From Ardenticatenales bacterium (GTDB taxonomy: Bacteria > Chloroflexota > Anaerolineae > Ardenticatenales > Ardenticatenaceae), in assembly GCA_020634795.1 (NCBI GenBank), contig JACKAZ010000021.1, positions 1 to 24,463 of the forward strand: 24,463 nucleotides of DNA. The letters run 5' to 3'. The translations under genes were made by a program, and so were the position numbers. Below, piece by piece: positions 1 to 7,984 of the stretch. The notes beneath the pieces are model-generated. The model did not search any database. It saw nothing but the letters and a program-made list of their open reading frames with translations, and was not told where the DNA came from. How positions within the stretch are numbered: the stretch's first letter is position 1; each line of letters starts with the position of its first letter.

Positions 1-24
1 AGCGCCGACGCCGAGCCGTTCTAG
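1..24 (+). CDS. Possible C-terminal end of an upstream gene (partial)
   Basis: Frame 1 reads Ser-Ala-Asp-Ala-Glu-Pro-Phe and then stops with TAG at 22-24. A strong hairpin begins 13 nt later, which fits a gene ending here. Only seven codons are visible, so neither the reading frame nor a function can be established. Frames 2 and 3 are also open across this point. Confidence 0.25.
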   Translation, partial: SADAEPF

Positions 25-36
25 CCGCGTCCGACA

Positions 37-68
37 TGGCGGGGCGTGGGGAAAGCCACGCCCCGCCA
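37..68 (+). terminator. Strong GC-rich hairpin, terminator-like
   Basis: A perfect 13-bp inverted repeat (37-49 pairs with 56-68) encloses a 6-nt loop, GGAAAG. No T-run follows on either strand, so it is not a textbook intrinsic terminator. Its place right after the putative stop codon at 22-24 suggests transcript-end formation or 3'-end protection. Confidence 0.4.
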
Positions 69-206
69 CTGTCACGACGTTGCCCAGCATTGTTACCCCT
101 CCGCATTCCACAACGCCGTGCCCACGCTTTGCCAGGCCACACGCGGCAGCGGGCGATGAAAAGCACGTGGCCCTGATGACTACGTACCCGACACCCTGAA
201 GAAACC

Positions 207-1310
207 ATGCGAACCGTAACCCACCCCCTGCCCCACCACGACGTCGCCGTCATCGGCGCTGGCCCGATGGGCCTCGAACTGGCCGTCAACCTGCGCACGT
301 TGGGCGTCGACTACATTCACTTCGAGGCCAAGCAGATCGGCCACACCATGACGTGGTGGCCGCGCAACACGCCCTTCTTCAGCACCACCGAACGGCTGGC
401 GATTGCGGGCGTGCCGATCCAAGACAACCACCAGCAGCGCATCACCGGCGAAGATTATCTCGCCTACCTGCGCGGCATCGTCGAGCAATTCGATCTGCCG
501 ATCCACAGCTTCACGCCGGTCACCGCCATCGCGCCCCAGCCGACGGGCGGCTTCCTGCTGACGACCGAGACGCGCCGTGCGCAAGCGCAGTGGCACGTCG
601 ACAAGGTGGTGCTGGCGATTGGCGACATGGATTACCCCAACCTGCTCCACATTCCGGGCGAGGAGCTGCCCTTCGTCAGCCATTATTTCCGCGATCCGCA
701 CGACTATTTCCGGCAGCGGCTGTTGATCGTGGGGGGCAAAAATTCGGCGGCGGAGGCCGCGTTGCGCTGCTGGCGCGCTGGTGCGGAGGTGACGATCAGC
801 TATCGGCGGGCGCGGCTCGATCAGAAGCGGATCAAACATTGGTTGCTGCCCGATCTGGAGGCGCAGATCGAGGCGGGCAACATCGGCTTTCTGCCGCAGA
901 GCGTCCCCATCGAAATCACGCCCGATCAGTGCGTCTGGCTCCAACCGACCGACGCGGCGGGCCACACGCGGGCCGATGCACAGCCCGTCGTGCACGAGAC
1001 GGATTTTGTACTGCTAAACACCGGTTTTCGGGGCGATCAGCGGCTGCTGGAGATGGCAGGCGTGCGGTTGGAGGGGCCGAACCGCGTACCGCAGCTCAAC
1101 ACTGAGACGATGGAAACCAACGTGCCGGGACTCTACTTGGTGGGCACCGTCTCGGCCGGGATTCAGCAGCGCTACACCGTCTTCATCGAGACCAGTCACC
1201 CGCACGTCGCCGCCGTGGTACGCGACCTCACGGGGCAGGCTGCGCCACGCATCGGCACCGTCAGCCGCCGAACCTACGAGCCGAGCTTCGCCTATATCGA
1301 GGCCAATTGA
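207..1310 (+). CDS. YpdA-like FAD/NAD(P)-dependent oxidoreductase lacking the family cysteine
   Basis: This 367-residue soluble flavoprotein resembles the YpdA (bacillithiol disulfide reductase) branch of the thioredoxin-reductase-like enzymes. It has an N-terminal FAD-binding GAGPMG motif (residues 17-22), the family's PFFSTTERLAIAGVP stretch (about 56-70), a second dinucleotide motif VGGKNSAAEAA (about 175-185), and the C-terminal METNVPGLYLVGT motif that closes the FAD site. From memory of the family, YpdA proteins read GGGPC(G/A) at the first motif, and that Cys is proposed to be catalytic. Here the position is Met21, so disulfide reduction by the usual route is doubtful and the true substrate is unknown. 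No good Shine-Dalgarno lies upstream; the ATG was chosen because the Rossmann motif follows at the normal distance. The gene is convergent with the glycosyltransferase. Confidence 0.85.
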   Translation: MRTVTHPLPHHDVAVIGAGPMGLELAVNLRTLGVDYIHFEAKQIGHTMTWWPRNTPFFSTTERLAIAGVPIQDNHQQRITGEDYLAYLRGIVEQFDLPIHSFTPVTAIAPQPTGGFLLTTETRRAQAQWHVDKVVLAIGDMDYPNLLHIPGEELPFVSHYFRDPHDYFRQRLLIVGGKNSAAEAALRCWRAGAEVTISYRRARLDQKRIKHWLLPDLEAQIEAGNIGFLPQSVPIEITPDQCVWLQPTDAAGHTRADAQPVVHETDFVLLNTGFRGDQRLLEMAGVRLEGPNRVPQLNTETMETNVPGLYLVGTVSAGIQQRYTVFIETSHPHVAAVVRDLTGQAAPRIGTVSRRTYEPSFAYIEAN

Positions 1311-1439
1311 GCGGCCGCGGCCCGTGGTGATGGGCCATCACGCGCCAACGGACACGCGACGCCACTCCCCCTCCGTTCGCCCTGTAGAGAACCCCATCCA
1401 TCTTATCACTATGCGAAGCCACTGCCCGCGCCGCGCGGC

Positions 1440-2993
1440 TCAGCGTGGTGGGGCGGCGCGTACCTCGTAGATCACCCCATCGCTGACGCGCTGCACCACG
1501 CTGAATTGCGCGGGTAGCTGCTCGGCCAACGTTGCCACGTCGAAAAGCGACGTATCCCCCCGCGTGAAATCGTTGTCGAACCAGATCAGCGTGAGCGGTT
1601 CGTCCGCCGCCAACACCGCTCGAAAGGCGGCCAAATCCTCCGCCGGGCTGCCCGCCACGATTGGCGGCACCTGCTGGCGCGGGCTGATCGTCGGTTCGAG
1701 CGCGGTGTAGAGGTAAACGGGGTAGGGCGCATTGCTGTAGACCGGCCCCGCCACCGGCGCGGCACGGAGCTGCGCGATCAGCGCTGAATCCCGCCAGCGC
1801 GCCCCGTTGTATTCCTCCACGCCCTGCCGCATGGCCGTCGCCACGAGATCCCCCACGGTGGCGGCGTTGAAAAGTAGCCAAAGCGCAAGCAGAGCGTAGA
1901 GCGCGATGTTGCGTTGGCGTGGCACGGCCATGATACGATCCAGCGCAAAGAAGAGCAGCCAGAGCAGCGGGATATAGAGCGGCGTGTAGAAGCGCTCGAT
2001 CATCACGTTGTAGGCGACGGCGGAGGCGGAAAGAATCAGGAAGAGCGGGAAGATGATCAGGAGCAACAGAGGGGGCAGCAGGACGCGCGTTGATGCGCGG
2101 TCGCGCTGCGCGCGGTAGCCGACGGCCGCCCCCACCAGCAGTGCGATCAGCAGCAGTGCCGCGACCGTGTTCGGGACCGATTGCGGCACCATCCAGCCCG
2201 CAAAGATATCGACCGTCGCCTTCAGGTTGTCCGCCAGCGATTCGGTGGCGCGGCCGCGCGGCCCGGTGATCTCCCCCGAGAGGCGGTAGTTGCGTAGCCA
2301 CCAGCCGCCCAGCGGCAGCCACGAGAGGAACGCGAAGCTCACGCTTTCCCACAGTCCGCGCCGCAACGGACGACGCAGCCACAGGAGCGCGACAACCCCA
2401 ACGGGCAGCAGCACCACCCCCACATAGCGGGTTAGCATGGCGAGGGCGGCGGTGAGGGTGAGCGCCCCCAGCGTGAGCAGACGCGGCTGCGCCAAATGCG
2501 CGGCCAGCGCCCACAGAAAAAGTAGCAGCAGCAGGATGAAGAGCGCTTCGGAATAGGCGCTGATCGCCACCCGCAGCAGTGGCGGCGCCAAGAGCATCGC
2601 TGCGCCGCCGAGCACCACCCACGGCCCACGCCGCAGATGGCGTTGCAGCCACGCGGCCCCCACCGCGAGGGTCGCGGCGAACAGCAGCGTGTTGAGCAGC
2701 CGCACCCCCAGCAGCGGTTCGATGCCCAGCGCAGCCAGCAGCGCCAGCAGCGCCGGGTAGAGCGGCGGCCAGTAAAGCAGCGGCGAATCGGGAAAGCCCG
2801 CGTAGTAGCCAACCCAACCCTGTCCAGCAACCACGTTGCGGGCCACCGAGAGATAGCCCACGGGGTCCGTCGTCAACCCAATGCCATAGGGCGCGGTGCT
2901 GCGCCAGACGAGCCATGCCCCCACCCCCGCCAGCAGCAGCGGGAAGGCGGCGAAAAGGCGACGTGAGACCGGAGTTGAGGCAGGGCGGTTCAT
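1440..2993 (-). CDS. GT39/ArnT-like integral membrane glycosyltransferase
   Basis: A 517-residue polytopic membrane protein with many hydrophobic helices (about 10 or more), starting with one at residues 13-30. The first extracytoplasmic loop carries the acidic motif TTDPVGYLSVARNVVAGQGW (41-60, Asp43 and Tyr47). It is followed by an LLYWPPLYPALLALL segment typical of the dolichyl-phosphate-mannose/ArnT-type GT-C enzymes. Enzymes of this fold transfer sugars from polyprenyl-phosphate donors to lipid or protein acceptors on the outer face of the membrane. Donor and acceptor cannot be predicted here. No Shine-Dalgarno is visible before the ATG. It stands alone, convergent with the YpdA-like gene and divergent from the YceI gene. 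Confidence 0.8.
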   Translation of the reverse strand: MNRPASTPVSRRLFAAFPLLLAGVGAWLVWRSTAPYGIGLTTDPVGYLSVARNVVAGQGWVGYYAGFPDSPLLYWPPLYPALLALLAALGIEPLLGVRLLNTLLFAATLAVGAAWLQRHLRRGPWVVLGGAAMLLAPPLLRVAISAYSEALFILLLLLFLWALAAHLAQPRLLTLGALTLTAALAMLTRYVGVVLLPVGVVALLWLRRPLRRGLWESVSFAFLSWLPLGGWWLRNYRLSGEITGPRGRATESLADNLKATVDIFAGWMVPQSVPNTVAALLLIALLVGAAVGYRAQRDRASTRVLLPPLLLLIIFPLFLILSASAVAYNVMIERFYTPLYIPLLWLLFFALDRIMAVPRQRNIALYALLALWLLFNAATVGDLVATAMRQGVEEYNGARWRDSALIAQLRAAPVAGPVYSNAPYPVYLYTALEPTISPRQQVPPIVAGSPAEDLAAFRAVLAADEPLTLIWFDNDFTRGDTSLFDVATLAEQLPAQFSVVQRVSDGVIYEVRAAPPR

Positions 2994-3023
2994 GGGAAAG
3001 TGAGTGTAGTCAGGGTGGGGAAA

Positions 3024-3073
3024 GGTGTGAATTGGGGTGGGGGGGAGCTAGGGGAGCGGGGGAGCGGGGGGTT
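3024..3073. repeat. G-rich short tandem repeat (GGGGAGC-type)
   Basis: Consecutive G-runs are separated by AGCT, AGCG or similar, with units of about 7-9 nt. The same unit recurs at 6338-6412. The plus strand has enough GGG runs to form a G-quadruplex in principle. Confidence 0.6.
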
Positions 3074-3099
3074 GCTGATCAATTTCGAGCCATGTACCT

Positions 3100-3134
3100 C
3101 GATTCGCGTTTCTCGATTCGGGGGGCTGGGGGTG
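3100..3134. repeat. Degenerate heptad repeat (CGATTCG-type)
   Basis: Five consecutive 7-nt units can be read in phase: CGATTCG, CGTTTCT, CGATTCG, GGGGGCT, GGGGGTG. The first and third are identical. It lies in the same intergenic region as two other short arrays. Confidence 0.5.
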
Positions 3135-3311
3135 GTGCGGCGCTAAAGCACGGCGCGTGGCCACGCCATAGCGGGTCTTCACATTTCCTGAATATCTCTT
3201 CCCTATGCTCTCTCTTGGATCGAGGGGATACGTAACCCTTTAAGCGCTTCGGAGGATAGGAGTTGGCGCGGCGCAGAGTGCATTACCAAACCATCGTTAA
3301 ATTACCGATAT

Positions 3312-3332
3312 CCATTCTCCATTCTCCATTCT
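3312..3332. repeat. Perfect heptad repeat, CCATTCT x3
   Basis: Three exact tandem copies of the 7-mer CCATTCT are followed by the related CTAATCA. The array lies about 90 nt before the YceI start codon. Confidence 0.75.
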
Positions 3333-3422
3333 CTAATCAGGCGATTGATTCAGAGACGGCGTGACGACTGGCATACACCCCCTGATACGCGAGAAACTCT
3401 AGCACGACAAAAGGAAACAGAG

Positions 3423-4187
3423 ATGAAACAAACCGCCCTACTCTTCGTGGCGCTGTTGGCGCTCGTTGGTGCCTACTTCGTCTACACCACGCTCCGCCCC
3501 GCCGAGGAAGCCAGCGCTCCGATCAGCGCCCTCCCGCTGCAAAGCAGTGCCACCGCCGCGACGTCCGTTGAGGAAAGCGCAGAAGCGGCAATGGCCGAAA
3601 CGCCGCAGGCGGCAGTGCCCACGGCGGAGGGCGAAGCGACCAACGAACCGGAAGCGGTCATCTATGAGATCGACCCCCAAAGCTCGACGGTCAGCTTCAC
3701 CATCGACGAAGTGCTCAATGGCGCGCCGAAGACGGTGGTCGGCACGACCGATCAGGTCGCGGGCCAGATCCTGCTGAACCTCAGCGACCCGTCGAAATCC
3801 GAGGTTGGGGTGATTCAGGTCAATGCCCGAACCTTCGTCACCGACAACAACAACCGCAACAACGCGATCAAGAACCGTATCCTGTCGACCAATGACTACG
3901 AATTCCTCACGCTCACCCCTACTCGCCTCGACGGCCTGCCTGCCGCGATCAACAATGACGACAGCTATCGCTTCACCCTGACGGGCGATCTGACGATCCG
4001 CGATATCACCCGTGAGACGGTTTGGGAGGTGACGGTCACGCCCAGCGCACAGGGGCAACTGATCGGCACGGCCAGCACGACGGTGGTCTACGCCGATTGG
4101 AACATTGCGATTCCGAGCGTGCCCGCCGTGGCAAGCGTCGAAGATACCGTGCTTTTGCAGATAGACTTCACCGCGAACCCTGTGTAG
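3423..4187 (+). CDS. Membrane-anchored YceI-domain protein
   Basis: A 254-residue protein with an N-terminal hydrophobic segment (about 4-24, signal anchor or uncleaved signal). An Ala/Glu/Thr-rich spacer (about 28-78) follows, then a C-terminal YceI-like domain (about 80-254) with VIYEIDPQSSTVSFTIDE, the FVTDNNNRNNAIKNRIL segment and the FTLTGDLTIRDITRETVWEV strands. YceI domains are lipocalin-like barrels that bind long isoprenoid or other amphipathic ligands outside the cytoplasm. The ATG at 3423 was preferred over an in-frame upstream start at 3345 because AAAGGAAA sits just ahead of it and the signal segment then lies at the N-terminus. It ends 21-24 nt before the response regulator, so the three genes are likely co-transcribed, which would link ligand binding to the two-component system (inference). 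Confidence 0.85.
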   Translation: MKQTALLFVALLALVGAYFVYTTLRPAEEASAPISALPLQSSATAATSVEESAEAAMAETPQAAVPTAEGEATNEPEAVIYEIDPQSSTVSFTIDEVLNGAPKTVVGTTDQVAGQILLNLSDPSKSEVGVIQVNARTFVTDNNNRNNAIKNRILSTNDYEFLTLTPTRLDGLPAAINNDDSYRFTLTGDLTIRDITRETVWEVTVTPSAQGQLIGTASTTVVYADWNIAIPSVPAVASVEDTVLLQIDFTANPV

Positions 4188-4211
4188 AATAGAGCAGACA
4201 AGGAGCGTATG

Positions 4212-4898
4212 ATGGCCAAAACAATCCTGATGGTCGACGACCAACCGAACATCCGCAAACTGATCGAAGGCTATCTGACGGGCGAGGGCTTCCGCGTGGT
4301 GACGGCCGAAAATGGGCGGCGCGCCCTCTTCTTGGCCCGTCAGGAGCAGCCGGATGTCATCATCCTCGATCTGATGATGCCCGAAATGGACGGCTACAGC
4401 TTTTTACAGGCCCATCGCAAGGAACGCAACACCCCGATCATCATTTTGACCGCGAAGGTCGAGGAGAACGACCGTGTGTTGGGGCTGGAGTTGGGTGCCG
4501 ACGACTACGTGACCAAGCCATTCAGCCCGCGTGAGTTGACCGCCCGTGTCCGTGCCGTGCTGCGCCGCTTGGAGCGGGACGAAGAGCCGTTGCAGGCACC
4601 GATCCGCATTGGAGAGCTGATGCTCGATGAGCAGGCCCATCGTGTCACCCTTCAGGGCGAAACGGTCGATCTGACCCCGACTGAGTTTGATATCCTAAGC
4701 ATCCTGATGCATTCGGCCGGACGCGCTTTCAGTCGTTTCGAACTGCTGGAGCGGCTGCCGGGCGATGCGATCGAGGGCTATGAGCGGACCATTGATGTGC
4801 ATGTCCGCAACATTCGCACCAAAATCGAGGAAGAGCCGAAAAATCCGCGCTATCTGCTCACCGTCTACGGAATTGGCTATCGCTTCAGTGAAAGCTAG
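4212..4898 (+). CDS. OmpR/PhoB-family response regulator
   Basis: A DNA-binding regulator with an N-terminal receiver domain (about 3-118) and a C-terminal winged helix (about 130-228). Numbered from the ATG at 4209, the acidic pair is Asp10/Asp11, the phosphoacceptor is Asp54 (in ILDLMMPEMDG), and the switch residues are Thr81 and Lys103 (VTKPF). The C-terminus shows the OmpR-type LTPTEFDILSIL, TIDVHVRNIRTKIE and LLTVYGIGYRF motifs. Two ATGs occur in tandem (4209, 4212). AGGAG at 4201-4205 is 6 nt from 4212 but only 3 nt from 4209, so 4212 is preferred. The gene follows the YceI gene closely and precedes its cognate kinase by 6 nt. Target genes are unknown; autoregulation of the unit is plausible. 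Confidence 0.93.
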   Translation: MAKTILMVDDQPNIRKLIEGYLTGEGFRVVTAENGRRALFLARQEQPDVIILDLMMPEMDGYSFLQAHRKERNTPIIILTAKVEENDRVLGLELGADDYVTKPFSPRELTARVRAVLRRLERDEEPLQAPIRIGELMLDEQAHRVTLQGETVDLTPTEFDILSILMHSAGRAFSRFELLERLPGDAIEGYERTIDVHVRNIRTKIEEEPKNPRYLLTVYGIGYRFSES

Positions 4899-4904
4899 GC
4901 TGGC

Positions 4905-6305
4905 ATGAATTCGCTCTCGACCAAACTGACCTTCGCCTTTTTGCTCGTCGGGCTGAGCGGGATTGCCGTGCTTGCCCTGCTGGTGCAATGGCAGACCAAT
5001 CGTCAGTTTGATCAGTTCCTCAACGAAGTGGATATGAGCGAACGATCGCGCGTCGAGCAGCTCCTAGCCTCCTTCTACAACGCCAACGGTTCATGGGCGG
5101 GCATCGACCGATGGACATTGATCAGCGCCGATTCGGACGATGCGCCCTACCGCCCCCTGCGTGCCCGGTATGTCTTGGCCGAGGTGAATGGCACCGTGGT
5201 GATGAGCAGTTCCCCCCGCTTTCCCATCGGGAGCCTATTGGATGCCACCCTTCAGGGCAGTGCGCGACAGCTCCGCGCGGATGGGAAGGTGATCGGGCTA
5301 CTTCTGTGGGAAGGGGAAAGTGGCGGAGGGGGCGGTCGCAACCGCAGCGGGATACGTAGCGCCCCACCGGAGACCGAATTCATCAGCAACGTGCGTCGCG
5401 CGCTGCTTTGGAGCAGCTTGGTGGCGGGCGGGCTGGCGCTGGTGGTGGGGGCGGGTCTGGCCCACAACATCTCCCGACCGGTTCGTACCCTGACCGAGGC
5501 CAGCCACACCCTGGCGAAAGGGGAGTTGGGGCTTCAGGTGCCTGTCACCAACGATGACGAATTGGGCGAGTTGAGTCGAGCCTTCAACCGCATGAGCCAC
5601 GATCTGGCCCGCGCCAAAGAGATTCGGCAGCAGATGACCGCCGACATCGCCCACGATCTGCGTACGCCACTGACCACGCTGTTGGGCTACACCGAAGCGC
5701 TCCACGATGGCAAAATGGACGCATCGGAAGAGATCATGGCGATCCTCCACGACGAAACGATCCACCTGCAACGGCTTGTCGACGACCTGCGGCTCCTCTC
5801 CTTGGCGGACGCGGGGGAGCTGCCGCTCGTGTTGCAGGATGTGGCGATCAAACCGATGTTGGAATGGGTGCAGCGTCGCCATCTGGCCCACGCCCAAAGT
5901 CAGTCAATCACCCTGACGCTGGAGGATCTGCCGGAGCGACTCAGTGCCACGCTGGACGAAGAACGATTCCTCCAAGTGTTGAGCAACCTCGTCACGAACG
6001 CGCTGCGCCACACCCCTGCGGGTGGTCATATTCGGCTCGGCGCTCGGCCCGAAGCGGGGGGCCTTTCGATCACCGTCGCCGACGACGGCAGCGGCATCGA
6101 CGCCAGCGCGCTGCCGCTGCTCTTCGACCGCTTCTACCGCGTCGACCCTTCGCGCCAGAGCGACGACGGCCATTCGGGCCTCGGTCTGGCCATCGTCAAA
6201 TCGATCCTCGAAGCCCACGGCGGCACCGTCAGCGCCCACTCCGAGGGCAAGGGCAGAGGGACGACGATTCGGCTCTGGCTCCCCATGACGCAGCGGGCAT
6301 TGTGA
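4905..6305 (+). CDS. Sensor histidine kinase (BaeS-like, HAMP-containing)
   Basis: A 466-residue membrane kinase with TM1 at about 8-27, an extracytoplasmic sensor of about 130 residues, and TM2 at about 166-187. A HAMP domain follows (about 188-240, ISRPVRTLTEAS), then an HisKA domain with H-box TADIAHDLRTPL (phospho-accepting His250). The HATPase_c domain has N-box NLVTNALRHT (361-370), G1 ADDGSGID and the later GLGLAIVKSI motif. It presumably phosphorylates Asp54 of the regulator encoded 6 nt upstream. A glycine run (about 140-144) lies just before TM2 and may be a flexible, low-complexity linker. The sensor domain is not recognisable, so the signal is unknown; the YceI neighbour hints at an envelope or lipid-related cue. 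The Shine-Dalgarno is weak and the start relies on close coupling to the regulator. Confidence 0.93.
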   Translation: MNSLSTKLTFAFLLVGLSGIAVLALLVQWQTNRQFDQFLNEVDMSERSRVEQLLASFYNANGSWAGIDRWTLISADSDDAPYRPLRARYVLAEVNGTVVMSSSPRFPIGSLLDATLQGSARQLRADGKVIGLLLWEGESGGGGGRNRSGIRSAPPETEFISNVRRALLWSSLVAGGLALVVGAGLAHNISRPVRTLTEASHTLAKGELGLQVPVTNDDELGELSRAFNRMSHDLARAKEIRQQMTADIAHDLRTPLTTLLGYTEALHDGKMDASEEIMAILHDETIHLQRLVDDLRLLSLADAGELPLVLQDVAIKPMLEWVQRRHLAHAQSQSITLTLEDLPERLSATLDEERFLQVLSNLVTNALRHTPAGGHIRLGARPEAGGLSITVADDGSGIDASALPLLFDRFYRVDPSRQSDDGHSGLGLAIVKSILEAHGGTVSAHSEGKGRGTTIRLWLPMTQRAL

Positions 6306-6337
6306 AAGCGCGGACGGAGTGTGATGGTGTCAGGCGC

Positions 6338-6412
6338 GGAGGGAGCTGGGGGAGACGGGGGAGCTGGGGAGCGGGGAGCGGGGGCTGGGGAGTTGGGGGA
6401 GCTGGGGAGCTG
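6338..6412. repeat. Long G-rich short tandem repeat (GGGGAGCT-type)
   Basis: About nine imperfect units built on GGGGAGCT (variants GGGGAGC, GGGGAGTT, GGGGGCT) occur back to back in the gap between the convergent kinase and oxidoreductase genes. The motif is the same as at 3024-3073. G-quadruplex formation on the plus strand, and a role at the 3' ends of the two genes, are possible but unproven. Confidence 0.7.
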
Positions 6413-6524
6413 AAGGGTGTGATCGTTGGCAGCGCAATGCGTTAGCAAGAATCCCATTCGTCACGCCCAGAGCGTCCACACGCTGTCCGATCACTGCCCC
6501 AACGCCCCCAAACACAGTTCCCCC

Positions 6525-7916
6525 TCAAAGCTGCCCATCGCCCCACGCCGCCATCCGCGCGGCATAGCTTGGCTCCGCGTAGCGCTGCGGGGCGAAGGCA
6601 GCGGCGTAGCTGGGCAGGGGCAACCCTTGTAGTTGCAAGGCGAACAGCTCGGCGGCGGCGGGCGCTGCCATGATGCCGTAACCGCTCAGCGCCCCCACGA
6701 TGTAAAGGCCATCGACTGACAAGGGGCCGATCAGCGGTCGATTCTCGGCGGTGCGGCTGTAGTAGCCGCCGTCGATCACCGGCTTGGGCAGCCGCTCGGT
6801 ATAGCGCAGGAGCGTGGGAAGGAGCGTCGCCAAGCCACGCAAGATGATCTCCGGCTCGACCGCGCTGAAATCGGGGGGAAAACGTGGCGGGTCGACGCGC
6901 TCGGCATGGTAGGGCCAGAGCATTAGCACCGTCTGGCTCGACGCGCCGCCGTCGGGCCGCAGATGCGCCCCTGCGGGAAAGCGCTCTAACAGCCCGCGCA
7001 ACGCTGGCTCTTCGCGCAACAGCGCCCGTTCCTCGTCGCTCCACGGTAGGTGCACCGCCTCATCACTGATCAGCAGCGGCGCATGGCGCGGCACGATACC
7101 TTGAGCATCGCTGATCGCCACCTTGGCGTGCAACTCGTTGTAAATCGGCAGCGACAGACCCGCGGTCGCCGCAAGCTCCGCCGCCATCGGCCCTGCGGCG
7201 ATCACAAGGCGGGGCGTGGCGATCCGTTGAGGAACAGCGCCCCCCTCCAAGGCAATCTGCGCCGCCCTCACCGCGCCCCCACGCTGCTCGATGGCAACGA
7301 GCTGGCCACGCAGCAACCGCACGCCCGAAGCGCGCGCCTGCTCCCAGAGCCACATGCCGAGCTGCTGTGCGCTCAGCCAGCCCGCCTGGCGCACATGCAG
7401 CCCCGCCGCCAACGCACGATCCAGATAGGAAAAGTGGCGGTGGAGCGCGTCGCCCCACAGCAGGTCGGCCCCGTCCAGCGACGGGTCGATCCCCTGCGGG
7501 GGCGCGGGCCGATACGCATCGCCCCGCGCCGTGTGGATTCGCAACGAACCTGCGCCATATTGCGTACTTTCTGTGGCGTCCTGCTGCCAGCGTGCCACCT
7601 GCGCCGGATCGTGGGTCAGGTAGAGATAGCCACGCTGGTTCATGGCGAAGCGGTTGTCGCTCGCAGCGGCCCAAGTGGACAGGCGCTCGTAACTGCGCCG
7701 CATCAGGCCGATCATCGCCCCATCGGGACCAGCGGGCCACCACGTGCGGTAACATTCGCTCGACTTGTCGCTGGTCAGCGACAGGGGAGGGCGCGGGTCG
7801 ACGACCACCACATCGCGCAGGCCGTGGACGACCGCCAATTCGTAGGCGGTGGCGATCCCCGCAATGCCCGCACCACAGATCAAAATGTCGGCCTGCAATT
7901 CGCGTATTACTGACAT
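6525..7916 (-). CDS. FAD-dependent oxidoreductase, DAO (DadA/sarcosine oxidase-like) family
   Basis: A 463-residue soluble flavoenzyme. The N-terminal FAD motif is DILICGAGIAGIATAYEL (GAGIAG at 15-20), with the ribose-binding acidic residue in VVVVDPRPP. The C-terminal FAD-closing segment reads RPLIGPLSVDGLYIVGALSGYGIMAAP. Family members oxidise the C-N bond of amino acids, sarcosine, glycine betaine derivatives or similar amines to an imine, passing electrons to oxygen or a carrier. The specific substrate cannot be inferred. The start at 7916 puts the Rossmann motif at the expected distance. No Shine-Dalgarno is visible, and an AT-rich stretch (GATAATAATAC on the minus strand) lies just before the ATG, so a very short or absent leader is possible. 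It is divergent from the M48 protease gene with only 68 nt between starts. Confidence 0.85.
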   Translation of the reverse strand: MSVIRELQADILICGAGIAGIATAYELAVVHGLRDVVVVDPRPPLSLTSDKSSECYRTWWPAGPDGAMIGLMRRSYERLSTWAAASDNRFAMNQRGYLYLTHDPAQVARWQQDATESTQYGAGSLRIHTARGDAYRPAPPQGIDPSLDGADLLWGDALHRHFSYLDRALAAGLHVRQAGWLSAQQLGMWLWEQARASGVRLLRGQLVAIEQRGGAVRAAQIALEGGAVPQRIATPRLVIAAGPMAAELAATAGLSLPIYNELHAKVAISDAQGIVPRHAPLLISDEAVHLPWSDEERALLREEPALRGLLERFPAGAHLRPDGGASSQTVLMLWPYHAERVDPPRFPPDFSAVEPEIILRGLATLLPTLLRYTERLPKPVIDGGYYSRTAENRPLIGPLSVDGLYIVGALSGYGIMAAPAAAELFALQLQGLPLPSYAAAFAPQRYAEPSYAARMAAWGDGQL

Positions 7917-7940
7917 TCGTCGTATTATTATCGTTGTGCT

Positions 7941-7959
7941 CTGTCCACTGATGGGACAG
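7941..7959. promoter_or_regulatory. Inverted repeat in the divergent intergenic region, operator-like
   Basis: The arms CTGTCC (7941-7946) and GGACAG (7954-7959) are separated by 7 nt. The repeat is near the middle of the 68-nt gap between the divergent oxidoreductase and M48 protease genes, where a shared regulator could act on both. No clear -35/-10 pair is visible on either strand, and six-base arms can arise by chance. Confidence 0.3.
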
Positions 7960-7984
7960 GGCTGTGGAGGAAAGAGAGAGTGCT

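Larger units (their letters stand above)
2994..3422. other. Intergenic region between divergent genes, rich in short repeats
   Basis: These 429 nt separate the leftward glycosyltransferase from the rightward YceI operon. They hold three short tandem arrays, listed separately (3024-3073, 3100-3134, 3312-3332), and no convincing ORF. Promoters for both flanking genes should lie here, but no -35/-10 pair stands out. The Shine-Dalgarno for the YceI gene is the AAAGGAAA stretch about 8 nt before its ATG. Confidence 0.6.

Noticed and set aside
1327..1341. Small hairpin GTGATG-GGC-CATCAC between convergent genes
   Set aside because: A 6-bp stem with a 3-nt loop and no T-tract on either strand is too weak to call a bidirectional terminator.
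1261..2916. Long open frame (551 codons) on the minus strand over the glycosyltransferase
   Set aside because: It is another frame of the same strand with Arg/Ala/Gly-rich, domain-free sequence, a shadow of high-GC codon use. The 1440-2993 frame has clear membrane helices and GT motifs.
3312..3332. CRISPR-like reading of the short repeats
   Set aside because: Units are only 7 nt, contiguous, without spacers, and no cas genes are nearby.
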